Shown: in pieces, positions 46,434 to 55,842 of the stretch
How positions within the stretch are numbered: position 1 is the first letter of the stretch
Layout: every line of letters starts with the position of its first letter
Source of the DNA: Cystobacter fuscus DSM 2262
GTDB taxonomy: Bacteria; Myxococcota; Myxococcia; Myxococcales; Myxococcaceae
Length of the DNA: 64,000 bases
Assembly (NCBI RefSeq): GCF_000335475.2
Contig: NZ_ANAH02000006.1
Location: 248,001-312,000, forward strand
Reading direction: 5' to 3'
The notes under the pieces: generated by a model
Seen by the model: the letters and a program-made list of their open reading frames with translations, nothing else
Told to the model about the DNA's origin: nothing
Database searches by the model: none
Made by a program: the position numbers and the translations under genes

Positions 46434-49019
46434 ATGACCGAGCGCTCGACAAACCACATCGCGGCGGAGATGCGCAGGCGGGCGCAGGAGAACCCGGCTC
46501 AACCGGCGTTCGTCATCCAGGGCCCGCACTCGCGCACGGTCGTGACGTACGGCGCGTTCGTCGAGCGCGTCGCACGCGCCACGGCGTTCCTGGCCGAGCG
46601 CGGCCTGAAGCGCGGAGAGCGCTGCGCGCTGATTGGCACCAACCATCCGGATTGGTGCGCGGCCTGGTACGCCATCGTCGGCCTCGGCGCCGTCGCGGTG
46701 ACGCTGGATCCCCAGTTGTCCCCGGCGGCGCTGGGCGCGCTCATGAAGGACGCTGGCGCCCGCTTCGTCATCGTCGACGCGAAGGCCCAAGCGCAAAGCG
46801 CCGTGTGGACGCAGCTCGAGCAGGTGTTCAGCCTCAACGAGCAAGCGAATGGCGTGTTTTCCAGCGACGCCGCCGCACCCGAGGAGCTCGTCGGTGGCGG
46901 CGACGAGCTGGCCGGGCTGCTCTACACGTCAGGCACCACGTCCGAGCCGAAGGGCGTCATGCTGACGCACGCGAATTTGATCGCGGCGGTGAACGGAATC
47001 ATCCTCGCCTTGCGCGCCAACCGCGACGACGTGATCCTGTCGGTCCTCCCCTTCTTTCACATCCTCGCGCAGATCGGCGGAATGCTCGCTCCGCTCACCG
47101 TCGGCGCGACGGTGGTGCTCCTCCCCGAGATCGAAGTCACGCGTATCACCGGCGCGCTGCGCGACGGTGGCATCACGATCTTCTTCTGCGTTCCGCAATT
47201 CTATCACCTGTTCCTGCGCCGCGTGCGCGCGCAGGTCGATGAGTCGCCCCGGTTGCGACGCATGTTTCCACGCCTGTTGCGCTGGAACCGCCACGCCCGC
47301 ACCATCGGTCTCAACGCGGGAAAGGTCCTGTTCAAGAAGGTCCACGCCACGTTCGGACCGAAGATCCGCGCGCTGATCTCCGGCGGCGCGGCCCTGGATC
47401 CGGAAGCCGCGCGCACGTTCTACGCCCTGGGTATCGACGTCCTGCAGGTCTACGGTCTCACCGAGACCACCGGCGCGATCGGGATTGGTCGGCCGGGCGA
47501 GACGGTCGTCGGCACGGTCGGCCGCGCGGTGCCCGGCGCCGAGTTCCGCATCGACGTTCCGGACGGGAGAGGGAGCCCTCGAGCACCCGGCGAGGTGTTC
47601 GTCCGCGGTGCGATGGTGATGCCGGGCTATTACAACCGCCCGGGCGAGGCGAAGATCGAAGACGGTTGGTTCCACACCGGCGACCTCGGGTACCTCGACC
47701 CGGACGGCTATCTCTATGTCCTTGGTCGCGCCGGAGACACCATCGTCCTTCCCAGCGGCAAGAAGATCCAGCCGAGCGAACTCGAGACGCACTTCGCGCG
47801 CTCGAAGCTCATCGCCGAGGTCGGCGTCACGCTCGCTCCCGGCGGCACGGGGAGCGACCCGCGGCTCCATCTCGTCGTCGTCCCCGACCTCGAGGCCATC
47901 CGCGCCGCTGGCACCGGCAACGTCGAGCAGGTGCTCCACGAGGAGGTCGCGCGCCTGTCCGCCACGCTGCCGTCGTACAAGCGCGTCGCCGGCGTCACCA
48001 TTACCCGAGAGCCCCTGCCACGCACCACCACGCGCAAGCTCAAACGCGCCGCGCTCCAGGAATGGGTCAAAGCGTCCCAGGCCGCCGAGCGCGTCGGGTC
48101 GAAGCCGGTGTGGCATGACGCCGACCGCGTGTGGGCCGAGGTCCCCGCGCACGCGCGCGCGATCGAACTCATTGCCGCGCGCGCGAGCCGCCCGCGCGAG
48201 GAGATCCACCCGGATCTGCATCTCGACCTCGATCTCGGCCTTGATTCACTGGCGCGCCTGTCGCTGTTGTCGGATCTGGACGTCAACGCCGCGGGCGAGG
48301 TGCTGGCGACGGTGCAATCCGTGCGCGAGTTCGTCGAGGCCACGGCCCATGGCGCGCCCGCACCGGCCGCGCCCGCCACCTCCCCCCCGCCGCCACGAAG
48401 CCTGGCGCTGACCCTGCTCGCGTTCGTGCTCCTGCGCGGCTTGCGTGGCCTGGAGTGGCTGCTCCTGGGCGTGCGCGTCAAGGGCGCCGAGCATCTGCGT
48501 CCGTCGGGAGCGGCGCTGATCTGCTCGAATCACCAATCGTTCCTCGACGTGTTCGTGATCCTGTCCGTCCTTCCGTGGTCGGTCTTTCGCCGAACCAGCA
48601 TGGTGGGAAAACCGAAATACTTCGGCGGGCCCCTGCTGCCGCTGGCGCGTCGGATCGGCGTGATGCCGATCGACGCCAGCCGCAACCTCCCCACGGCCAT
48701 CGAGGAGAGCGTGGCACGGCTCGAGGGTGGCGCGGTGCTGGTCGTGTTCCCCGAAGGGACGCGCTCCTGGGACGGCACCCTCTTACCGTTCCGTCACGGC
48801 GCGGCGGTGATCGCGCGGCGCGCGCGGGTGCCCATCATCCCCGTGGCGATCGACGGTGCCCACCGCGTCATGCCGCGCGACAAGTTCTTTCCCCGCCTTC
48901 ACCGCGTCACCCTCCGCGCCGGCGCGGCGCTCCTCGACGATCCATCCGCCGACGTCCACGCACACACCGACACGCTTCGCGCGCGGATCGCCGCGCTGCT
49001 GCAAGGGGATCCCCCATGA
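46434..49019 (+). CDS. Trifunctional acyl-AMP ligase / ACP / PlsC acyltransferase fusion
   Basis: An 861-residue protein. Residues 1-545 are an AMP-forming acyl ligase: P-loop LLYTSGTTSEPKGVMLTH, ALISGGAALDPEAAR, YGLTETTGAIGIG and HTGDLGYLDPDGY. Residues 560-650 are an acyl-carrier-like domain; the phosphopantetheine Ser lies in DLGLDSLARLSLL. After a Pro-rich linker and a hydrophobic segment (LALTLLAFVLLRGLRGLEWL), residues 690-861 are a PlsC-type acyltransferase with H(X4)D (NHQSFLD) and FPEGTRS. The design resembles Aas (acyl-ACP synthetase plus acyltransferase) with an internal carrier. It may activate a fatty acid, hold it and move it to a glycerolipid. Confidence 0.9.
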   Translation: MTERSTNHIAAEMRRRAQENPAQPAFVIQGPHSRTVVTYGAFVERVARATAFLAERGLKRGERCALIGTNHPDWCAAWYAIVGLGAVAVTLDPQLSPAALGALMKDAGARFVIVDAKAQAQSAVWTQLEQVFSLNEQANGVFSSDAAAPEELVGGGDELAGLLYTSGTTSEPKGVMLTHANLIAAVNGIILALRANRDDVILSVLPFFHILAQIGGMLAPLTVGATVVLLPEIEVTRITGALRDGGITIFFCVPQFYHLFLRRVRAQVDESPRLRRMFPRLLRWNRHARTIGLNAGKVLFKKVHATFGPKIRALISGGAALDPEAARTFYALGIDVLQVYGLTETTGAIGIGRPGETVVGTVGRAVPGAEFRIDVPDGRGSPRAPGEVFVRGAMVMPGYYNRPGEAKIEDGWFHTGDLGYLDPDGYLYVLGRAGDTIVLPSGKKIQPSELETHFARSKLIAEVGVTLAPGGTGSDPRLHLVVVPDLEAIRAAGTGNVEQVLHEEVARLSATLPSYKRVAGVTITREPLPRTTTRKLKRAALQEWVKASQAAERVGSKPVWHDADRVWAEVPAHARAIELIAARASRPREEIHPDLHLDLDLGLDSLARLSLLSDLDVNAAGEVLATVQSVREFVEATAHGAPAPAAPATSPPPPRSLALTLLAFVLLRGLRGLEWLLLGVRVKGAEHLRPSGAALICSNHQSFLDVFVILSVLPWSVFRRTSMVGKPKYFGGPLLPLARRIGVMPIDASRNLPTAIEESVARLEGGAVLVVFPEGTRSWDGTLLPFRHGAAVIARRARVPIIPVAIDGAHRVMPRDKFFPRLHRVTLRAGAALLDDPSADVHAHTDTLRARIAALLQGDPP

Positions 49020-49924
49020 CCGAGCTGCCCGCCTGGATTCTTCGACAGTTGCCCGACGGCGTCGAGCATCGCCAGATCCCCGTCGCGGGCCACTCCCTCC
49101 ACGTCATGGAGTTTGGCCAGGGGCAGCCTGTCCTCATGCTCCACGGCAATCCCACCTGGGGCTTTCTCTACCGCAAGGTCATGGCCGCCCTCCGCGGACA
49201 GCCGGTGCGCTGCATCGTGCCCGACCTCGTCGGCCTCGGCCTCTCCGACAAGCCGCGCGACCTTGGCGTGCACACCCTCGAGAACCACGCCGCATGGATC
49301 GGCGGACTGATCGACGCGCTCGGCCTCGACGACATGATCTTCGTCGGCCAGGACTGGGGCGGGCCCATCGGAATGCTCGCGCTCGCCGAGCGGCTCGAGC
49401 GCGTGTCGGGCATGGTCATCCTGAACACCGTCCTCGGGCCACCGCGCCCCGGGTTCCGTCCGACGCTGTTCCATCGCTCGAGCCAGCTTCCCGTGCTCAG
49501 CGACGTGCTGTTCCGCGGCCTGCAATTCCCGCAGCTCGCGCTCTGGGCCGCGCAGAGAGACCGGAGCAGCATTCGCGGCGAGGTCGCCCGCGCCTACCGT
49601 TGGCCGCTGCGGCGCCTCCAGGACCGCGCCGCGCCCCTCGCCCTCGCGCGCATGGTGCCGGACTCCCAGGAGCATCGCTCCATCGCGCCGCTTCGGCGCT
49701 GCCAGCAAGCCGTCGAGTCGTTCAAGGGCCCCATGCGCATCGTCTGGGGGGTGCGTGATCCGGTGCTTGGACGCGTCATCGGGTGGCTCGAGCGACTCCT
49801 GCCGCGCGCGGAGGTCAAGCGCACCCAGGCCGGACACTTCCTCCAGGAGGAGGTGCCCGAAGACATCGCCAGCGCCATCACCTCGCTGGTCCGCGGTGGG
49901 GCTAGCGCCCGCTCTTCAGGATGA
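49016..49924 (+). CDS. Haloalkane dehalogenase-like alpha/beta hydrolase
   Basis: A 302-residue protein starting at ATG 49016, overlapping the preceding stop (ATGA), so translation is probably coupled. The HGNPTW motif (Asn44) and nucleophile Asp113 in GQDWGG, with the adjacent Trp114, match haloalkane dehalogenases, where Asp attacks and Asn/Trp bind halide. The catalytic His lies in QAGHFLQEE. Many relatives act on other substrates, so dehalogenation is not proven. It is encoded immediately downstream of a lipid-modifying fusion protein. Ends 23 bases inside the convergent ACP gene. Confidence 0.85.
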   Translation: MTELPAWILRQLPDGVEHRQIPVAGHSLHVMEFGQGQPVLMLHGNPTWGFLYRKVMAALRGQPVRCIVPDLVGLGLSDKPRDLGVHTLENHAAWIGGLIDALGLDDMIFVGQDWGGPIGMLALAERLERVSGMVILNTVLGPPRPGFRPTLFHRSSQLPVLSDVLFRGLQFPQLALWAAQRDRSSIRGEVARAYRWPLRRLQDRAAPLALARMVPDSQEHRSIAPLRRCQQAVESFKGPMRIVWGVRDPVLGRVIGWLERLLPRAEVKRTQAGHFLQEEVPEDIASAITSLVRGGASARSSG

Positions 49925-50150
49925 GCGAGGTCAGATCCTTCACCGTCTCGATGCGGCCCAGGTCCTCGTCCTGAAACACGAAGCCGAGCTTGTCCTCGAG
50001 GAACGTGATCATCCGCAGGGTGTCGACCGAGTCGATGCGGAGGCTCTCGAAGCGCGTGTCGATGCCCACGGACTCGAACTCGGCGGCGAATTCCGGCCGC
50101 ACCTTGTTCAGCGCGGCCTTCACCAGGTCGATGATCTCTCGTTCACTCAT
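49902..50150 (-). CDS. Acyl carrier protein
   Basis: An 82-residue carrier protein. Helical pattern EIIDLVKAALNKVRPEFAAE, then the phosphopantetheine-attachment Ser in the motif RIDSVDTLRMITFLED (DSV in place of the usual DSL), then a C-terminal acidic helix. Start overlaps the end of the FAAL gene by 8 bases, so ligase and carrier are probably a matched pair. The 3' end overlaps the hydrolase gene on the other strand. Confidence 0.9.
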   Translation of the reverse strand: MSEREIIDLVKAALNKVRPEFAAEFESVGIDTRFESLRIDSVDTLRMITFLEDKLGFVFQDEDLGRIETVKDLTSLILKSGR

Positions 50151-51972
50151 GTCTGTGCTCTTCCTCGTTCATGTTCTTGGGCCAAAGCGAAAACCTGGCG
50201 CGCGCCCACCAGGAGCGGGTCACCTGCAGCCCCAGGCGTAACCGCGCCCCCATGGAGCCGGAGGTGCGCGACCCTTCCCGCCCGAGCTTGCCTTCCAGGT
50301 ACTGCCGACGAGCCTTGGCGCGCTGGAGTTTGCCCGACGAGGTCTTGGGAATCGCCCCGGGCGGCAGACAGACCACGTCCGCCGGTGGAACGCCGATCAC
50401 CCGCTTCACCGTCGCGGAGACCTCGGCCTTGAGCGCCTCCACGTTGTCGCCGCGCGTCTCCAACATCACCACCACGCCCTCGCTGTCCTCGACGCGAACC
50501 GCGACCGCGATGGTCGTGCCAACGCGCACGCCCGGCAGCTTGTTGACCTCCCATTCGATCGTCTGCGGACTGATGTTGCGGCCGCGGATGATGATGAGAT
50601 CCTTCGCGCGCCCCACCACGTAGAGTTCACCGTCCACGAGATAGCCGAGATCGCCGGTCCGCAGCCATCCGTCAGCGTCGATGAGCGACTCGGCACCACC
50701 CTCCTGATACCCCTCCATCACCGACGGGCCGCGGAACAGGACCTCCCCGCGCACGCCGTCCGCGCACGTCGCCCCCTTCTCGTCGACGACGCGCAGCTCG
50801 TGCCCGGGGATGACCTTGCCGCAGCCAATGTGGTGCTCGACTTCTCCACCGTCGGCGGGCAGGGACACACCGTCGTCGCGGAAGCGCCCGGCATCGAGCG
50901 TGCGCACCTTCATCGGCTCGGTCGACTTCTTCATGCTGATCGCCAGCATCGATTCCGCCAGACCGTACGCGGGAAGGAGCACGTCGGGGCGCAGCCCGGT
51001 GCGCGCGAACTTGTCGGTGAAGCGCTTCAGGGTGTCGTAATGCAGCGGCTCCGCGCCAACGCCGAGGGCGCGAACGTGCCCCAGCGACCACCGCTCGAGA
51101 TCCTCGTCCTTGGCGACGCGCGTCAGCCACCCGTACGCGAAGTTCGGGGCGAAGGAGACGGTCGCCTTCCGGCGGTGGATCGTCTCCATCCAGCACTCCG
51201 GACGCTTGAGGAAGCGCAGCGTGGGGATGAACGTCACATCGACCTGCCAGTAGATCGGCCCGAGCACGAAGCCAATCAATCCCATGTCGTGCTGGAGCGG
51301 AAGCCAGCTCACACCGGTGTCGACCCCGGGCTGCATGGAAAGCGCCGCGCCCATGAAGCCATGGATGTTGGCGATGAGCGTGCGGTGGGTCGCCCTCACC
51401 CCTTTTGGCGTCCCCGTCGAGCCCGACGTGTACTGCAGAAACACCAGGTCCTCCGGTGCCACCAACACCTCGCGCAGCGCCGACGCGTCCGCCACGAGGG
51501 ACGACGTCTCCACCACGCGCGCGAGGCTCGGCACGCGCTCGACGAAGGCCCAGAAGATGCTGGCCAGCCCGGCGCTCACCGCGAGCACCGTCGTGCCCGA
51601 TGACGAAAGGATCGCCGCCGCCTGCCGCGTGTAGCTTTCGAGGTTGCCGAGGTGCACCGGCGGATAGAGCGGCACCGGGACGATGCCGACGCGCAACGCG
51701 CCGAGGAACGTCGCGATGAAGTCCTCGGGATCGATGACCACCATTCCCAGGCGATCTCCCTTCTTCATCCCCAGCGCCTGCAGCGCCGCGCCCCGTCGGC
51801 GGCTCTCGGCGTGAAGCGCGGGAAACGCGACGAAACGCTCCTCACCCCGCTCGTTCTGGAACGTGAATCCGCGCGTCGCCGGAGCCTCGTCCAACCTGAT
51901 CAAGGCTTCGTGCAGGGTGCGACTTTCGTGTACGCCCTCGACCCGCACGAGGAGACCATGACTTTGTTTCAT
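50143..51972 (-). CDS. Fatty acyl-AMP ligase (FAAL)
   Basis: A 609-residue adenylating enzyme. P-loop FLQYTSGSTGTPKGVRATH and the FAAL mark SWLPLQHDMGLIGFVLGPIY are present, with GLAESMLAISMKK and RTGDLGYLVDGELYVVGRAK. The catalytic Lys is in PKTSSGKLQRAKARRQYLEG. FAALs activate fatty acids as acyl-AMP and pass them to an ACP rather than to CoA; the ACP gene follows directly. The C-terminus has an extra basic tail of about 45 residues. Divergent from the desaturase gene. Confidence 0.93.
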   Translation of the reverse strand: MKQSHGLLVRVEGVHESRTLHEALIRLDEAPATRGFTFQNERGEERFVAFPALHAESRRRGAALQALGMKKGDRLGMVVIDPEDFIATFLGALRVGIVPVPLYPPVHLGNLESYTRQAAAILSSSGTTVLAVSAGLASIFWAFVERVPSLARVVETSSLVADASALREVLVAPEDLVFLQYTSGSTGTPKGVRATHRTLIANIHGFMGAALSMQPGVDTGVSWLPLQHDMGLIGFVLGPIYWQVDVTFIPTLRFLKRPECWMETIHRRKATVSFAPNFAYGWLTRVAKDEDLERWSLGHVRALGVGAEPLHYDTLKRFTDKFARTGLRPDVLLPAYGLAESMLAISMKKSTEPMKVRTLDAGRFRDDGVSLPADGGEVEHHIGCGKVIPGHELRVVDEKGATCADGVRGEVLFRGPSVMEGYQEGGAESLIDADGWLRTGDLGYLVDGELYVVGRAKDLIIIRGRNISPQTIEWEVNKLPGVRVGTTIAVAVRVEDSEGVVVMLETRGDNVEALKAEVSATVKRVIGVPPADVVCLPPGAIPKTSSGKLQRAKARRQYLEGKLGREGSRTSGSMGARLRLGLQVTRSWWARARFSLWPKNMNEEEHRHE

Positions 51973-52015
51973 TACTCCCCCGGCAGGCCATACCCCTCGG
52001 TGAGAAGGATCATCG

Positions 52016-52044
52016 TTGGATTATGAAAGGAGTTCTAAATCCAA
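52016..52044. promoter_or_regulatory. Inverted repeat in the FAAL-desaturase divergent region
   Basis: TTGGATT at 52016-52022 and AATCCAA at 52038-52044 form a perfect 7-base inverted repeat with a 15-base spacer, midway between the two divergent starts (51972 and 52097). This could be the operator for a shared transcriptional regulator. A purine-rich AAAGGAG is inside the spacer. It is suggestive only. Confidence 0.35.
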
Positions 52045-52096
52045 TGGCGTGCGCTGCGCAACTGCAATAAATACTCCCCGTGAACAGGGGGCCGTC

Positions 52097-52915
52097 ATGA
52101 GTGGATCAGCCAGATTCCGGGAAGAAGTCTACAGGATGTACATGAGCTTCTTCGAGACCGCCGAGAAGAAGCGGCGCTGGAGCGTGCACGACGACATCCC
52201 GTGGGATCAGTTGGATCCGTCGGCCTACGACGAGGGGCGCGCGATGAACGCCGAGACGTTCTGCGGCGTCGAACTCTACCTCCCCGATTATCTCGGCCAG
52301 GGCGTCAACCTCGTGCGCGAGAACTTCGGCCGGGCGTGGTTCCAGGCGAACTGGGGCTACGAGGAATCCAAGCATGGCCTCGCGTTGCGGATGTATCTCC
52401 TCAAGAGCGGACTGCGCACCGAGGAGCAGCTGCGCGGCCTCGAGGACGCCATCGCGGCCCGGCCCTGGCGCCTTCCCTGGGACACGCCCCGCCGGATGAC
52501 CTGCTACGGCGCCATCCAGGAGGCGAGCACGCTGCTCGCCTACGCACGCCAGCTCGAGGACGCGCAGGCCGGCAAGGACGAGGTGCTCGCGACCATCTAT
52601 CGCCTCATCGCGCGCGACGAGGCGGCGCACCAGCAGTTCTACCGCGCCGTCCTCAAGCTCGAACTCGAGGAGCACCGCCACGAGACGCTGGAGGATCTCG
52701 CCCTGGTGTCCGTCGGCTTCCGCATGCCGGCGATCGATCTCCTCCCCGACTCGGAGCGGCGTGTCGAGACGCTGCGCATGCACAACAGCTTCAATCGCTG
52801 GGGCTTCTTCCTGAAGGTCTGGATGCCGCTCCTCAAACTCCTGGGCGTGTCGCGCCAGGAGTTCGCGGAGTATCAACGGCGAGCCATCGATCAGACGCGC
52901 GACGAGGCTAGCTGA
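52097..52915 (+). CDS. Soluble acyl-ACP desaturase (di-iron ferritin-like)
   Basis: A 272-residue soluble protein. The ligand motifs of the acyl-ACP desaturase family are EESKHG (ExxH) and RDEAAHQQFY (ExxH), with Glu in GVELYLPDYLGQ and in IQEASTLLAYARQ. It probably uses O2 to desaturate an ACP-bound acyl chain, and the divergent genes encode a FAAL and an ACP. Start is the ATG at 52097. The 3' end overlaps the acyl-CoA oxidase gene by 8 bases. A ferredoxin is encoded 6 kb away but not here. Confidence 0.87.
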   Translation: MSGSARFREEVYRMYMSFFETAEKKRRWSVHDDIPWDQLDPSAYDEGRAMNAETFCGVELYLPDYLGQGVNLVRENFGRAWFQANWGYEESKHGLALRMYLLKSGLRTEEQLRGLEDAIAARPWRLPWDTPRRMTCYGAIQEASTLLAYARQLEDAQAGKDEVLATIYRLIARDEAAHQQFYRAVLKLELEEHRHETLEDLALVSVGFRMPAIDLLPDSERRVETLRMHNSFNRWGFFLKVWMPLLKLLGVSRQEFAEYQRRAIDQTRDEAS

Positions 52916-54737
52916 ACTTCCCCGGCAGGTCGGCCATCAGATCCGCCGCCGGGAGCAGCACCTCCGGAATCCCGAAGGAATCCACCAACAGATCGAGCTT
53001 CGGTGCCAGTCGCTGCGAGTACTCGAGCACCGTGCGCTCGACGAAGAGAGCGGAGAGCTCGAGCGAGCCGTCGGAGACATCCCGGTACCAGCCGAGGTTC
53101 GCCGACAACGTTGACCACCCGTACAGCTCGCACAGCTCCGTCAGGATGTCCTTCGCCGGGCCCGGCGCGCAGGCGCCAATGACGCGCAGGAACTGCTTGT
53201 GCGTCTCGCGAATCGCGTACGCGCGGCCGAGTTCGATCGCGAATGTCAGGATCTCGTTCCAGGCGTCGCCGCGATTCATTCCCTCGCCCATGTGCTTCAT
53301 GAACTCGCCGCGCGTGTAGTCGAGCAGCTGGGAGAACCGCGCCGCGAACAACTCCTGATGCTTCACGCAGGTGACCGAGCAGGCGGAGGCATCGGGCTCG
53401 GCGGCCTCCTTGAACGGACCTTTGCCCCCGGCGAAGTCCTCGAGCAGGATCCGCCCCGCGTACTGGAACAGCACCACGTTGTCACCGGCCGCGTGCGCGA
53501 AGCCGTGCATGTCGAGCTGCGCCCGGGCGATCTTGTTGATGTGCCGGAACGAGTGCACACCGCAACACTCGCGCGCGTTCTGGATGACCCGTGTCGCCGT
53601 CTCGTACGAATAGGCCTTGAACGACGCACAGAGGGGTTGGAGCGGCGTGGGCAGCGGCTCGGGCATCGTGACATCCGCCTCGAGGTGGAGTCGCTCGAGC
53701 ATGAACGCGATCGCATACGTCTCGGCGACGCCGGGCATCAGTCGCCGCTTGTGGCTGCTGTATTCGATGATGGGGCGTTCCGGGCCACCGCGGGGTCCGA
53801 ACTGGCGCCGCTCCTTGCCATAACGCGCCGCCACGGCGAGGGCGATCTTCATGCCCGCCACCGCGAAGGGAACGAGCCGCTCGATCATCAGCGGGGAGAT
53901 CTGCGCGCGGAAGAGATCACCCGGCGAATCGAACGACGTCACATACTTCCCTTCCGCCGTCACGTCCGCGAAACGGTTGAGCAGGTTCTCGCGCGGGATG
54001 CGCACCTGCTCGAACATCGCCCCGCCGATTCCGACGCCGTTCAAGCCGATCAGCCAATCGACGTCGCTGATCTTCACGCCCGGCAGCGGGCGTCCCTCTT
54101 CGTCCCGCACCGGCACCAGGAACGAGTGGATTCCCTTGCATTCCCCGTCGGGCATGTAGAGCTGCGCCATGACCGTGACGACCCGCGCGTTCCAGGCGAG
54201 CAACGCGATCGCCCACTTCGCGTCGCGCCAGCTCGGCGTGTTGATGATGAACTCGCCGCGCTCGGCATCGTACGTCGCGGTGGTGCCGAGACCCGCGAGG
54301 TTGCTGCCGTGTCCGACCTCGGTCATGCAGAAGCAACCCGGGAGCCTGAAGTCATCGGCGACGTCGACCAGGGAGCGATGCCGCTCGGTGCCGAGGAAGA
54401 CCAGGCTCCCACCGAAGATGAGGAAGTGCCCGAACAACGTGGCCGCGACGCTTCCGTCGATCCAACACGAATGCTCGCAGAACTTCATGTACTCGGATGG
54501 CTTCTGGTTCAACTCGGCCAGGGACAGCAGGTCCGCCTGGAGAAGCTTGCGCACCATGAAGTGCGTCTTCTCGCGAAACCCATCGAGGCCCTCGTTCTGG
54601 AACGACAGTGACGGCTCCCAATGCTCCTCGAAATACCTGCGCAGCTTCCAGGCATACTCGGGGCGAGTGCTGTTCAGGATGCGGTAGAGTTGATCCTCGA
54701 TCGAGGGCTCGGAAGCAAAAAGGGGCTGCATAGTCAT
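52908..54737 (-). CDS. Acyl-CoA oxidase/dehydrogenase family protein
   Basis: A 609-residue FAD enzyme related to acyl-CoA oxidases by length. The FAD/acyl region has GCFCMTEVGHGSNLAGLGTT, and the middle domain contains VDWLIGLNGVGIGGAMFEQV. The C-terminal helical domain has AARYGKERRQFGPRGGPERP and a second helical lobe after about residue 400. It could introduce an alpha-beta double bond or carry out chain shortening. It might act on a thioester other than CoA given the ACP context; this is not shown. Convergent with the desaturase gene. Confidence 0.88.
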   Translation of the reverse strand: MTMQPLFASEPSIEDQLYRILNSTRPEYAWKLRRYFEEHWEPSLSFQNEGLDGFREKTHFMVRKLLQADLLSLAELNQKPSEYMKFCEHSCWIDGSVAATLFGHFLIFGGSLVFLGTERHRSLVDVADDFRLPGCFCMTEVGHGSNLAGLGTTATYDAERGEFIINTPSWRDAKWAIALLAWNARVVTVMAQLYMPDGECKGIHSFLVPVRDEEGRPLPGVKISDVDWLIGLNGVGIGGAMFEQVRIPRENLLNRFADVTAEGKYVTSFDSPGDLFRAQISPLMIERLVPFAVAGMKIALAVAARYGKERRQFGPRGGPERPIIEYSSHKRRLMPGVAETYAIAFMLERLHLEADVTMPEPLPTPLQPLCASFKAYSYETATRVIQNARECCGVHSFRHINKIARAQLDMHGFAHAAGDNVVLFQYAGRILLEDFAGGKGPFKEAAEPDASACSVTCVKHQELFAARFSQLLDYTRGEFMKHMGEGMNRGDAWNEILTFAIELGRAYAIRETHKQFLRVIGACAPGPAKDILTELCELYGWSTLSANLGWYRDVSDGSLELSALFVERTVLEYSQRLAPKLDLLVDSFGIPEVLLPAADLMADLPGKFS

Positions 54738-54954
54738 TATGGGGCCTCGCTGTGTCGACTATCGAGAACACGGTAATCCGCGCCAAGAGCGGTAAGCAAT
54801 CTTTGTTCATCACGGAACGTCCTTCGCGGTTGTTCCTCGCGGGTCAACCCGCTATCTTCGGGACCATCACTCACGAGGGGGGAGCATGCAGTGTGAACAG
54901 CCTCTGGCATGAGCTGGAAGTTCGGCCACGCTGGGACTCGTGAAGGAGACAACC

Positions 54955-55842
54955 ATGGACACTCCGACGCAGAAGTCGACGAACATCCGCGAACACGACA
55001 TCACCTTCAACGCGACGGACGGCTTCCCGCTCTCCGGGCGGCTCCTGGTTCCGGAGCGGCCGACCGCGGCGGTCCTCTTCTCCCCGGCGACCGGGTTGCC
55101 CAAGGAGTTCTACCTCCATTTCATGCGCCATGGCGCCGAGCGCGGCGCGGCGTGCCTCGTCTATGACTACCGCGGCGTCGCCGCCTCGGCGCCCAAGGAC
55201 CTGCGCGCCTTCAAGATGGATACCCCGGATTGGGGACGGCTCGACATGACCGCCGCGCTCGATCGCTTGATCGAAGCCGCGCCGGGCGTTCCCGTGATTC
55301 ACGTCGCGCACAGCGTCGGTGGGCACATCACGGGGTTCATGCCCAACCATCAGAAGATCACCCGGCAGGTCTTCATCGGCGTCGGATTCGGGACCTGGTG
55401 GAAGCACCGCTTCCCGAAGCAGCAACTGACGGATCTCTTCTTCTGGTGGATTTATGGGCCGCTTCAACTGGCGACCAAGGGCTTCATTCCCTCGGGCGGG
55501 CTCTGGGGCGGTTCGACCCTGCCCGCCGGCGCGTTCAAGACCTGGCGGCGCTGGTCGCACAAGGCGGACTACTTCCGCGGCGAGCTCGGCGAGCGATTGA
55601 AGCCACACTACTTCAATGAAATCGCGACGCCGATTCTCTCGTACGTGTTCACGGATGATCCCCTGACGACCCCCGAGACCGCTCGCGGATTCCTCGAGTT
55701 CATGCCCAAGGCGCAAAAAGACGTGCGCGTGCGTCGCCCGGCAGACCTTGGTGTCAAGGCACTGCGGCATCAGGATGTCTTTCGGCGAAGCAACTCGGCG
55801 GCGTGGCCCGAGCTGTGGCGAGCGGTGCTGGAAGGCGCTTGA
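54955..55842 (+). CDS. Alpha/beta hydrolase family protein (COG4757-like)
   Basis: A 295-residue protein. ATG at 54955 has AAGGAG six bases upstream (the GTG at 54940 is rejected). ITFNATDGFPLSGRLLVPER opens the fold. The nucleophile Ser lies in VAHSVGGHITGF, and YDYRGVAAS and PILSYVFTDDPLTT give the rest of the core. Family members form a group of uncharacterised hydrolases, often in lipid-gene regions. The 217 bases to the divergent oxidase gene contain no clear promoter. Confidence 0.83.
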   Translation: MDTPTQKSTNIREHDITFNATDGFPLSGRLLVPERPTAAVLFSPATGLPKEFYLHFMRHGAERGAACLVYDYRGVAASAPKDLRAFKMDTPDWGRLDMTAALDRLIEAAPGVPVIHVAHSVGGHITGFMPNHQKITRQVFIGVGFGTWWKHRFPKQQLTDLFFWWIYGPLQLATKGFIPSGGLWGGSTLPAGAFKTWRRWSHKADYFRGELGERLKPHYFNEIATPILSYVFTDDPLTTPETARGFLEFMPKAQKDVRVRRPADLGVKALRHQDVFRRSNSAAWPELWRAVLEGA

